Below, one piece after another: positions 8,801-13,656 of a stretch of 17,208 nt of DNA. A model generated the notes under the pieces. It saw nothing but the letters and a program-made list of their open reading frames with translations, was not told the origin of the DNA and did no database searches. The first letter of the stretch is position 1; every line of letters begins with the position of its first letter. The position numbers and the translations under genes were made by a program. This DNA is from an uncultured bacterium. GTDB taxonomy: Bacteria; Armatimonadota; UBA5829; DSUL01. Location of the stretch: positions 1-17,208 of the forward strand of contig CALCJH010000176.1 in NCBI GenBank assembly GCA_937967775.1. Direction: 5' to 3'.

Positions 8801-11800
8801 TATGCGGCCTCACCGGATCGGGCGCAGGATTTCTTTCCGGTGGATTGGGAGTATTGGAATGACCTGGCGCGCCAGGGCAACCTGCGCGTCCGGTTGTATC
8901 GCTGGGCGTGGGGCGGGGCGCAGTTGCGGCCGTTTCATCTGGTGGGGCGTCGCATCCGGGACGAGGGCGATCTGCTGGCGCTGATGCAGATGCTGCGCAA
9001 CCCGGCGTTCGAGGTGTCGCGGTTTGTGGTGGTGGACAGCCAGGGGGTGATCCGCTACGTCCTGACCACGTCGGCCGGGCTGCCCGGCAGGACGCCGCTT
9101 TTCCAAAGCGACAACGATCGCATCCTCCTGGCGAAGGTCCTCAACACCTATCCCGGGTCGCGGTTCTATCATCTCCACAACCATCCGTCGGGGGACGTGC
9201 TGCCGAGTCCCAATGACGAGGCAACGTGGGGGGGGATCATCCTGGAGGGGCATCTGACCGCGCAGCAAGCCACCTCGACGGGTAATCCGGAGCTGGATGC
9301 GGCCCGGATCACCCTGGGGCGTGCGTTCGCCGGGGCGATCGTGACGAATCATTTGAAGGGGTCGGTGGTGGAAATGACGCTGAACCCGTCAACGCAGAGT
9401 GTTTCCATCACCAGCACCCCCCTGAAGCTGACGAAGGCGGATGTACCCCGGGAGTACACGGATTGGTATTTCGAGGCGCTCCGTCGCGCCGAGGAGGAGG
9501 TGCGGAACGATCCGGCCCTTACCCAGAAGGAGCGCGAGGATCATCTGAATTTGATCGAGGCGCGGCGGCAGTTGGCGTTGCGGGGGGATTTCAGCAGTGA
9601 CCCGATGCTGGCGCCGGCCAGCCTCTTCAACGTCAGCTTTCAGATTACCACGCAGAATCGCCTCAACGTGGCCCTGCAACAGATGGGACTCACGTGGCGC
9701 ACCCAGACGACGAATCAGATCGCGATCGCCGTTGCGGATGCCCATGCGATGGTTCGCGGCGTGTTTTGGATTTCGCCGATGGAGTTCATCAATCGGGAGC
9801 GTCTGGAGCAGCGGTTGGGGGAGGCGGCGGTGTTGTTCGGGGCGTACAGTTTCTTTGCGCTGGTGCCCATCCACAACAACTCGCCCGTGGTCGAGCGGGT
9901 GGCGCGGGAGTACGCCGCGGAGAAGGTCAAGCCGATCCTCGATGACGTGCTCCTGGTGGATGAGACCCTGCGGGCGGTGAACATTGGCGGCTCGAACGTC
10001 CTCGCGATGGAGCACATGCCCTGGCTGCTCAAGTATGAGCAGGCCCAGACGCTACATCTGCGGGAGAACGCGGTGGCCTACAGTCACACCCCGCCCGGGG
10101 GCACACCCGTGGCGGTGAACCTCGGGGGCATGAGCCATGTCCAGCCCTTGAACATGCCCCTGATGCTCCAGTTGTATCGGGCGCTGAGCGGCGGGCAAAC
10201 ACCGCGTATTCGGAAATCCTTTCGCAGCGCCACGACGCAGGGGACGTTTCACCCGCGCACCGGTGAGATTCGGTTGCTGGCGGATATTTTCCAGGATCCG
10301 GAGCTTGCCCGGCGCACGTTTGCGCATGAGCTGGGGCACTGGGTGGACTGGCTGCCGGATCGGGAACTGTCCCGCGGCAACCTGTGGGGGCGGTTGTTGA
10401 GCCTGCGGAACTACCTCAAGGATACCTATGGTTCCGAGTCGGTCACCAACAAGGAATTTCGCGAGGAGCTCATTGCGCTGAGCCGGTGGTGGCGGCCGTG
10501 GGATCCGGCCACCGCCCCGGAATCGTACACCAAGTATCGCCAGCAGGCGAAGGAGCTGTACGCGGACTTTGTGAGCGTGCTGTTCAATGCGCCGATGGAG
10601 GCGCGGGCCCGCGCACCCAAGTTCTACGCCCAGTTCTGGAAGCATCTGAACACCAAGCCGGAATTGGAGCGCGCCCTGCTGGACATCCAGGTCGAGCTGC
10701 AAACCAGCGGCCTGGAGGAATCGGACAAGCGGGTGGTCGAATCCATTCTCAAGGGGTACGAGACGGCGGAGGAACGCATGGTGGCCTACGCGCGGGAGCG
10801 CGCCGAACTGGCCCGGTCCATGCGGGGTTGGTACGATGAGTTGATCCAGGAGTTGGTGGATCCGTTCATTCCCGCCGAGCGTCTGGAGCGTGCGAAGCGG
10901 GGACGCCGCGAGACGCGGATCCACGCCAAGCAGAGGCATCGGCCGGCGTCCATTCATGAGGCCACGGAGATGCTGGCAATGCGGGAGGTGGTGAACTACC
11001 GGATGCTGAAGCGGGTGCACGAACGGATTGTGCAGCCCCTGCGGGAGGCCAATGTCACCCTGCATGAACTGGGGTTGTACTTGCAGTTGCAGCGGATCGC
11101 GCAGGGTGACCGGACCAGTCTGGGCAATCCGGAGGGATTACAGCCGACGGATGCGGCGCGGCTGCTGGCGGCCCAGGAGGTGCGGCTGGGGCCGTTGCGG
11201 TATCAGATCATGCAGCGGGCCGCCGATCTGTTCCACGACATCGTTTTCGAGGTGAGCCGGCGGGCGCTGGTGTCCGGGCTGATCTCCCCCAACATCTGGC
11301 GGGAGCGGATCGTGCCGAACCGCCGGTACTACGCCACGTTCTGGGTGGTGCATCATGTCAGCGACCGGATCACGCCCATGATCCGTCCGCAGGTGGGGAC
11401 GTTTTCGTCGGTGGCCAACCCGTTCATCGCCACGCTGCTGAAGCTGATGACGATGAACAGCACGATCGCCTGGAACAACGCGGCCCGGGCGCATGTGGAT
11501 TTCCTGAAGACGTATTTCCCGGCCGACATTGCCGAGACCCGGAGTCCCACCACCAACACCCCGGGCAGGGCGGTGCTCACCTGGTTGGAGAACGGGCGGT
11601 TGCGGCGGGCGGAAATGGATGCGTATCTGGTGCGGGCCTTCGAGCATCCGAATGCGCAGCACACCCTGCGCGTGGTGCGGTTGCTGCGCAACTCGTTCCG
11701 GTACCTGATCTATCCGCTGATCATCACGTACAACTTCGGCTATCTCTACCTGGTGGCACCCTGGAAGGACCTGCGGCGGACGGCGGTGAACCTGCCGCTG

Positions 11801-13324
11801 AGTTTTCCCACAGCGCGTCTGGTGCGGTACTATCCCCAGGCCATTGCCGATTCCTGGCGTCACTACTACGGGGATGATCGGCCGATCATCCGGGAGATGC
11901 TCGACAACCTGGCACTGGGACCGCCGTGGGATATTTTTGCGCGTCAGGGTGAACCCGGGCCGGGGTCACCGGCGGCGGAATCGGACTTTTATCAGACCCT
12001 GTTGCAGCGGGCCGGGGTGACATCGGACACCGAACTGCGCGGGTGGTTTCAGGCCATTCGCCGGGTGTTTGCTCCGGTGGGCAAGGTGCTCGACGCGATC
12101 GAGGCCGGGGGGCTGGCGATCAACGACGCGCCGAAAGTGGCGGCCTATCGGGTGTTGGTGGAGCGCGGGTTTCCGCGGCATGAGGCGGCGCGGTTTGTGC
12201 GGCGACAGGCGGGGTTGCCGCACGTGTTCCGTCGGGGCATCAAGGTGGCCACGTGGTCGGCGTTGTTCCCGTTCTGGAATGTGTTCGTACAGGGTCTGCG
12301 GGGCGACGCGGAGGTGGCGCTGAATCCGCGAACGGCGCCGGCCTTCTGGTGGCGGTGGGCCAGCACCGATGGACTGGCCGCCGCGCTGGCCGGGGCGGCG
12401 TCGGCCGGGTTGCTGGGCTGGCTCCTGAAGGAGCTGTACGACGGCATACCCGAGTACGACAAGGAGATGTACACGTGCATCCCCATTGGGATCTATCGGC
12501 GCGACAAGGGGATGATGGAATTCCCGAAGGTCCTGCCCGGGATCGGGCTGGGGGACATCAACATGCCCTACGGGTGGCGCGTGGTGTACATCCGCATCCC
12601 CCGACATGAGACTCACCGGCTGCTGTCGGGGATCGTCTATCATATCATGCGACGCATGGGGCCGGACAAGGATGTGCCCGGCGGGCTGCCGTCGAGGCTC
12701 CTGGCGTTTGGGGCGGACCAGGTGCCCGGCATCAATCCGGTGCTGACGGTGGCTCGTGCCTGGACCGAGTACGCAATGGGGAAGGTGCCCATCGAGCCGC
12801 GCACGGGGCGGCCGGTGCTGGATTACTACGCGCAGCGGGCGCCGGCGGTGGATTCGCTGGCCCCGATGTTTCACTTCACCCTGAGCCAGATGGGGGTGGA
12901 GAATTTCATCCGGTACGATCCCGAAGCCAAGACCACCTTTGAAATGGCGGTGGCGGCGGTGCCGGGGATCAACCGGGTGCTGAAAGCCTCCGATTACGGC
13001 TACCGCGAGCGCCAGCAGCGTCAGAACCGCCGGCTGCGGGATGAGGAGCTCAAGGCCGAGAACATGTTGCGGTACCCGACCACGGTGCGGCGGGTGCTGG
13101 CGGAGTACAACCGGTTGACGGAAATCACCCCCGCGGTGCGCACCCCCAATCAGGTGCTGCGTCTCAACCGGATCATCTACTGGCGGAACAACGTGTTCCG
13201 TCCCCTGGACGAGCAGGTATTAAATTTGGAGCGGCAGGGCATGAGGGAACAGGCCGCGAAACTGCGGGAGCAGTCGGCGCGACTGGCCGAATTGCTGCTT
13301 CGCGAACTGGAGACCACAAAGTAA
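2828..13324 (+). CDS. Giant phage polyvalent protein: ddrB-type ParB, SF2 helicase, RadC-like JAB, HELGH zincin, membrane-associated C-terminus
   Basis: The frame encodes 3498 aa from the ATG at 2828, one base after the previous stop, and occupies about 60% of the window. In order it has: short helical Leu/Pro repeats (1-110); Gly/Ala-rich hydrophobic segments (about 215-445); a Pro/Ala linker (529-586); a ddrB-like ParB domain (about 755-935); a charged coiled coil (about 1250-1328); a suspect segment (about 1398-1468); an SF2 helicase (about 1490-1945); a JAB/JAMM domain (about 2055-2190); an HExxH peptidase domain (about 2470-2610); and a C-terminus with hydrophobic segments near 2959-2976, 3140-3157 and 3184-3205. 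Such strings of unrelated enzymes define the 'polyvalent proteins' that phages and conjugative elements deliver with their DNA to protect it or reprogram the host. Position after putative ejection proteins fits a virion-borne, ejected protein. The frame at 7010-7232 may not be translated as written, in which case it is two or more genes. Confidence 0.8.
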   Translation: MSTERKLPAVYSALLENLRRKDAGLAGVPDDELLRRLRRTHPDIARELDDLAGVPRSQVLDALYEKEESLRGLPRGELARRVLRELPGAAQRDAALAVEAALDQPPLELKPAPAAGSLEPVRAGFGGVSPTDQRRLGASAATANTEAPFRLEQFQGRRSLEVAESSFEGEPGVPGRFPREGEQRERAAREHAQAVAPLTQEEYLANVVRGLRSPPVRTAAAALGGALMFVEAPFRVVSEVSRLVAAGAQRVGIPSAVPPEQYLSTRIADALDRGQQVLEATTRDPEAGWANNFLTRVLPQGMISLLGFASGARMLVTRAGFQPGPAVASLGAIQTGAEAVKDAIAGGASERERALNLAVGGVTGLTEALPLAKWILPRAKGTWVRNLAEGVEESGQELWQQISQNFAAGATYDPDRPLLKDAVDSALAGLILGTGGSWGTGVLHDWYLQTPRGRGQMFAWLLDQHLPEFEMLARVLPPDLQALVTRPPGIETVVSQPPAAAAAQEIAAAGGVVSPLSPPELRRTAEAVPGTPPAPAPAPAPGQAPATATAPEPSPAPAAAPAPTAAPTQAPAPAPVQAPSAPAVEPVSEVIGVYTPDEVDRAVRDFTVDHYSLMASHGTHPEELTKLAAEGELPRWLPLDNVPALTYYLVGRKARISGAKLDDVLARTPRIMIPIVAAGYGSVGTAPGEKAAGGAEREPGGVRVLTPVGREVFQQRMGYRESDLPAGTVTGGEYRVQGQAVQIPDQVPHDDRGRIPVVYAWVPLNSVIASHRVDGTPNPEYRLINTRDYTNPLEQAKLHGAINGWDPGLHVVLAPMSAVGPPIVMFHEGRAQVVGGNSRTMAIQALPPFAFAHHQQVENEMAALFGLPPAPLDGKSYLLVRVMPSVPGAFTDSNLAKVLADVFNESPGRQQSTLEKALADAPKVALDLLGRYARWLQSESGWTAERILQELLQSGLIDRNTRSSLAERPAEAHFYVKALLMSAAYGERGVSIFNRVMADETALLPWFAGAMMVPALMLRQAGADGVVVADLFGEYVLRLLERSGTMSLGHVFTSTAGQLEPGDWRHSAIVIGLAQVFANELKYVRTGPGGKYKRVDTDATKDGFRAVLDHLRGVIQGVLDTQAHTGDLLGPPLSLTEAMLGWLRRKVPDTIAVVERTAGLVTGRDIGLFEEPVRYESTVAVQNPDGWEGVLPPIPARVLLEKFLEQNPGNAAARRRWSDLKQREASELARLQAAVQSGRDADEVVAEIVKDRATEQQQMMIGAHRRLRRLLHQQRERGPLKREEQEELKALETILGQAFMDFLDQEARVESEKARARHEEDLRKYRTTLRLVSGTRSEPPVQGTLFEMPEKYVGRRERYARMLANILYGQPLDQLSPSRQVMVYGLVDDTANLISVHEAPELFSPEQIGGKRPPGGAVPGGPRQQPTTPITRSTSGGQQSGLDLAGISLAGAGRRRGAGTREAPRRRVMVRHANRLPLVTPITHPEHHRWLLEHVPGASRLTPVQLEGVLRILANWFGGSGHFLLADGTGIGKTAQLLAAAAVAAERTGRPVLVVAPDDRVIQDTYSRDAEMLGVRLWRYRGAPIQPQHKVLVATYTDVSRGVVNPVGFETVVFDEAHALRNDDLQSTRADIGIRTVQTAPRVLLVTATPMDEPWQIWYLTKVIGRNPEAALHELGINVEYREIRGQMRRVYTLDEDANVSQSAVEAWLDTHFTRAMEAGNMVQREFTLDDLDVDASLAPLVHDEIRQVETVYQSALAHALRVLRMPAGRAKGYALLRARSELERIKIPYAVNLAEDEVRSGRQVIIYLSRVNDPDNGIQHTDSLASARIIADELEKLLGVNTVGRLFGGLSGPTGASYAQEVMQRFREGELRVIVSTPQSGGTGLSLDDIHGDAPRTIILVTAPFSAQEVVQIAGRVVRVTTKSRARMFLLTSPSRIDSWNLGLVTQKLRTLGAVVGPEVARIINPNAPPAAPAPTAVMPTERQIEAEAIYAASPDRAQDFFPVDWEYWNDLARQGNLRVRLYRWAWGGAQLRPFHLVGRRIRDEGDLLALMQMLRNPAFEVSRFVVVDSQGVIRYVLTTSAGLPGRTPLFQSDNDRILLAKVLNTYPGSRFYHLHNHPSGDVLPSPNDEATWGGIILEGHLTAQQATSTGNPELDAARITLGRAFAGAIVTNHLKGSVVEMTLNPSTQSVSITSTPLKLTKADVPREYTDWYFEALRRAEEEVRNDPALTQKEREDHLNLIEARRQLALRGDFSSDPMLAPASLFNVSFQITTQNRLNVALQQMGLTWRTQTTNQIAIAVADAHAMVRGVFWISPMEFINRERLEQRLGEAAVLFGAYSFFALVPIHNNSPVVERVAREYAAEKVKPILDDVLLVDETLRAVNIGGSNVLAMEHMPWLLKYEQAQTLHLRENAVAYSHTPPGGTPVAVNLGGMSHVQPLNMPLMLQLYRALSGGQTPRIRKSFRSATTQGTFHPRTGEIRLLADIFQDPELARRTFAHELGHWVDWLPDRELSRGNLWGRLLSLRNYLKDTYGSESVTNKEFREELIALSRWWRPWDPATAPESYTKYRQQAKELYADFVSVLFNAPMEARARAPKFYAQFWKHLNTKPELERALLDIQVELQTSGLEESDKRVVESILKGYETAEERMVAYARERAELARSMRGWYDELIQELVDPFIPAERLERAKRGRRETRIHAKQRHRPASIHEATEMLAMREVVNYRMLKRVHERIVQPLREANVTLHELGLYLQLQRIAQGDRTSLGNPEGLQPTDAARLLAAQEVRLGPLRYQIMQRAADLFHDIVFEVSRRALVSGLISPNIWRERIVPNRRYYATFWVVHHVSDRITPMIRPQVGTFSSVANPFIATLLKLMTMNSTIAWNNAARAHVDFLKTYFPADIAETRSPTTNTPGRAVLTWLENGRLRRAEMDAYLVRAFEHPNAQHTLRVVRLLRNSFRYLIYPLIITYNFGYLYLVAPWKDLRRTAVNLPLSFPTARLVRYYPQAIADSWRHYYGDDRPIIREMLDNLALGPPWDIFARQGEPGPGSPAAESDFYQTLLQRAGVTSDTELRGWFQAIRRVFAPVGKVLDAIEAGGLAINDAPKVAAYRVLVERGFPRHEAARFVRRQAGLPHVFRRGIKVATWSALFPFWNVFVQGLRGDAEVALNPRTAPAFWWRWASTDGLAAALAGAASAGLLGWLLKELYDGIPEYDKEMYTCIPIGIYRRDKGMMEFPKVLPGIGLGDINMPYGWRVVYIRIPRHETHRLLSGIVYHIMRRMGPDKDVPGGLPSRLLAFGADQVPGINPVLTVARAWTEYAMGKVPIEPRTGRPVLDYYAQRAPAVDSLAPMFHFTLSQMGVENFIRYDPEAKTTFEMAVAAVPGINRVLKASDYGYRERQQRQNRRLRDEELKAENMLRYPTTVRRVLAEYNRLTEITPAVRTPNQVLRLNRIIYWRNNVFRPLDEQVLNLERQGMREQAAKLREQSARLAELLLRELETTK
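3425..4177 (+). other. Hydrophobic, Gly/Ala-rich N-terminal region of the giant protein
   Basis: Residues about 200-450 hold several hydrophobic stretches, including AAAALGGALMFVEAPFRVV, GMISLLGFASGARMLV and DSALAGLILGTGG. They are separated by a conserved-looking acidic helix, EGVEESGQELWQQISQNFAA. The Gly-rich hydrophobic plus 'EgxxE..QE..Q' layout recurs, from memory, in large phage and prophage internal proteins. It may mediate membrane insertion during DNA ejection. This is a sequence-pattern inference without a named domain. Confidence 0.45.
4412..4585 (+). repeat. Pro/Ala low-complexity linker (PAPAP repeats)
   Basis: Residues 529-586 are almost only Pro and Ala with scattered Thr, Gln and Glu. 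They are encoded by repeated gctcctgctccg-like units with far more T-ending codons than the surrounding GC-ending codon use. It separates the hydrophobic N-terminal part from the ParB-like part. Rigid Pro/Ala tethers of this kind are typical inter-domain linkers, and the repeated DNA units suggest growth by slippage. Confidence 0.85.
5090..5632 (+). other. ddrB-like ParB-superfamily domain of the giant protein
   Basis: Residues about 755-935. The strand-rich start VVYAWVPLNSVIASH (S770, H771), then NPEYRLINTRDYT, GPPIVM, and GGNSRT at 835-840 follow, from memory, the ddrB-ParB pattern: an 'aSH' motif, 'NP.yp..lQ.RdR', 'G.PiV' and 'sGNgRt'. A later segment (FNESPGRQQSTLEKALADA) matches its downstream 'AN.S....S..E.A..DA' helix. 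ParB-superfamily domains bind DNA and nucleotides, and some act as nucleases. The P1 DarB/DdrB antirestriction system contains this domain type, so DNA protection in the new host is a reasonable guess. Family call fairly confident, activity unproven. Confidence 0.65.
7017..7232 (+). CDS. Segment where the coding frame switches: possible separate 71-aa gene or frameshifted piece of the giant protein
   Basis: An ATG at 7017 opens a 71-codon frame, +1 relative to the giant gene, ending in a TGA (7230-7232) that overlaps an ATG (7232) in the giant gene's frame. Here the GC-ending codon bias typical of the window belongs to this frame (for example gag gtc cac gac aac aac). The giant frame meanwhile drops to mixed third bases and gives unnatural Gly/Arg/Pro-rich sequence (residues about 1398-1468). 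The product, with SEVNDLLAVLFPEVHDNN and ALREVSSLALISLEF, looks like a real helical segment. Either it is a small gene coupled by TGATG to a separate 2030-aa helicase protein, or two compensating indels shifted one long gene, or it is the 3' end of the ParB part. The start is unsupported by a Shine-Dalgarno. Which reading is true cannot be settled here. Confidence 0.4.
   Translation: MKPQNYSPPSKSEVNDLLAVLFPEVHDNNPPPRLRGALREVSSLALISLEFPLPEPDAVEAPGREKPRVAG
7295..8662 (+). other. SF2 helicase/translocase module of the giant protein
   Basis: Residues about 1490-1945. Motif I (Walker A) is ADGTGIGKT at 1526-1534. Motif II is DEAH at 1615-1618 in a VVFDEAHALRN context. Motif III is TATP at 1647-1650. 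The C-terminal RecA lobe has STPQSGGTGLSLDD (from 1877, motif V) and QIAGRVVR at 1913-1920 (motif VI with both arginines). All core residues for ATP hydrolysis are present. The GDGTG.GK-type P-loop and GGTGLSL motif recall strawberry-notch-like and SNF2-like SF2 proteins that are frequent in polyvalent proteins. Assignment to SF2 is firm, the subfamily is not. Confidence 0.85.
8990..9397 (+). other. RadC-like JAB/JAMM metal-hydrolase domain of the giant protein
   Basis: Residues about 2055-2190. A JAMM motif is complete: H2117-x-H2119-x7-S2127-x2-D2130 in HNHPSGDVLPSPND, nearly the RadC consensus. Upstream FVVVDSQGVIRYVLTTSAG and downstream GAIVTNH are the expected strands. JAB domains are zinc-dependent isopeptidases or hydrolases. 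RadC-type members have uncertain substrates and are common on mobile elements. Confidence 0.85.
10235..10657 (+). other. HELGH zincin-like metallopeptidase domain of the giant protein
   Basis: Residues about 2470-2610. H2500-E2501-L-G-H2504 in RTFAHELGHWVDWL gives two zinc ligands and the catalytic Glu. About 72 residues later KELYADF supplies E2576 as a plausible third ligand in a helix, the gluzincin arrangement. The following text (NAPMEARARAPKFYAQF) resembles the 'nP......aP..y..f' tail of phage-encoded zincin-like domains. It probably cleaves a host or phage protein, or processes this protein itself; the substrate is unknown. Confidence 0.7.
11165..12457 (+). other. C-terminal membrane-associated region of the giant protein (LPD38-like)
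   Basis: Residues about 2780-3210. Aromatic and hydrophobic segments (YLIYPLIITYNFGYLYLV, then ALFPFWNVFVQGL and LAAALAGAASAGLLGWLLK) alternate with basic helices. The segment NFGYLYLVAPWKDLRR recalls the 'N..F...N..RD..rt' signature I associate with large polyvalent protein associated domain 38. Membrane contact during DNA ejection is a plausible role. The domain name is from memory and would need a profile search. Confidence 0.4.
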
Positions 13325-13473
13325 TGCCAAAGGCCCTTGAAAGGAAACTGGCCGGGCGCGCGGCCCGGATGGGGCTGCGGGGCGAACGCTACCGAGCCTA
13401 CGTTTACGGCACGATGCGCAAGGCCGGATGGGTTCCACGCCGGGAACGGGCGTCAGGACGCCGCCGGCGCTGA
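13324..13473 (+). CDS. Small basic phage protein (49 aa) of conserved type
   Basis: A 49-residue protein beginning in a TAATG overlap with the stop of the giant gene, so translationally coupled. It starts MPKALERKLAGRAARMGL and continues GERYRAYVYGTMRKAGWVP. This layout ('MPk.LerkL...A...Gl.g.r..aYVYGT.rk.GW.P') recurs, from memory, in small unannotated proteins of many phages and prophages. About a quarter of its residues are Arg or Lys, and it ends in an Arg-rich tail, so nucleic-acid contact is possible. No function is established as far as I know. Its last 21 nt overlap tail-to-tail with the small membrane protein gene on the other strand. Confidence 0.75.
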   Translation: MPKALERKLAGRAARMGLRGERYRAYVYGTMRKAGWVPRRERASGRRRR

Positions 13474-13620
13474 CGGGGTTGCGGGATGGATATGGACGTG
13501 GATTCGCAGGCCGTTGACGGCCAGGGTCAGTCCAATTCCCACCAGCAGCCCCAACACGAACCCGTAGAAGCCCGCCCTGCGGGTGCGGGGAGTGATGTTG
13601 TACTCGATCACACTTTCCAT
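13453..13620 (-). CDS. Small single-span membrane protein (55 aa)
   Basis: The minus-strand frame starts at the ATG read from 13620 and encodes 55 residues. There is a polar N-terminus, a basic stretch (PRTRR), one clean Gly/Leu/Val transmembrane helix at about residues 16-38 (AGFYGFVLGLLVGIGLTLAV), then a short His-rich tail (HVHIHP) ending Pro/Ala-rich. By the positive-inside rule the N-terminus should be cytoplasmic. The start is supported by a -10-like box 6 nt upstream and by mirror symmetry with the recombinase start. I do not recognise a family. A small one-span protein between virion genes and an integrase could be lysis-related (spanin or holin accessory) or a superinfection or lysogenic-conversion protein. 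That is speculation. Its reality rests on composition and promoter geometry. Confidence 0.6.
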   Translation of the reverse strand: MESVIEYNITPRTRRAGFYGFVLGLLVGIGLTLAVNGLRIHVHIHPATPSAPAAS

Positions 13621-13621
13621 G

Positions 13622-13650
13622 TTGACAATGTAGCTGCTGAGGCTGACAAT
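13622..13650 (+). promoter_or_regulatory. Promoter of the recombinase, probably leaderless
   Basis: TTGACA (13622-13627, perfect -35), 17-bp spacer, GACAAT (13645-13650, 4 of 6 to TATAAT). The ATG at 13657 follows after 6 nt, about where transcription would start. Confidence 0.6.
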
Positions 13651-13655
13651 GTCAA
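13627..13655 (-). promoter_or_regulatory. Promoter of the 55-aa membrane protein gene, probably leaderless
   Basis: On the minus strand: TTGACA (13655-13650), 17-bp spacer, TACATT (13632-13627, 4 of 6), then GTCAAC and the ATG at 13620. It mirrors the recombinase promoter and overlaps it almost completely. Confidence 0.55.
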
Positions 13656-13656
13656 C

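Noticed and set aside
13486..13656. N-terminal extension of the recombinase to the ATG at 13486
   Set aside because: The added residues are low-complexity Gln/His/Asp sequence antisense to a convincing membrane protein, and the promoter geometry places the start at 13657.
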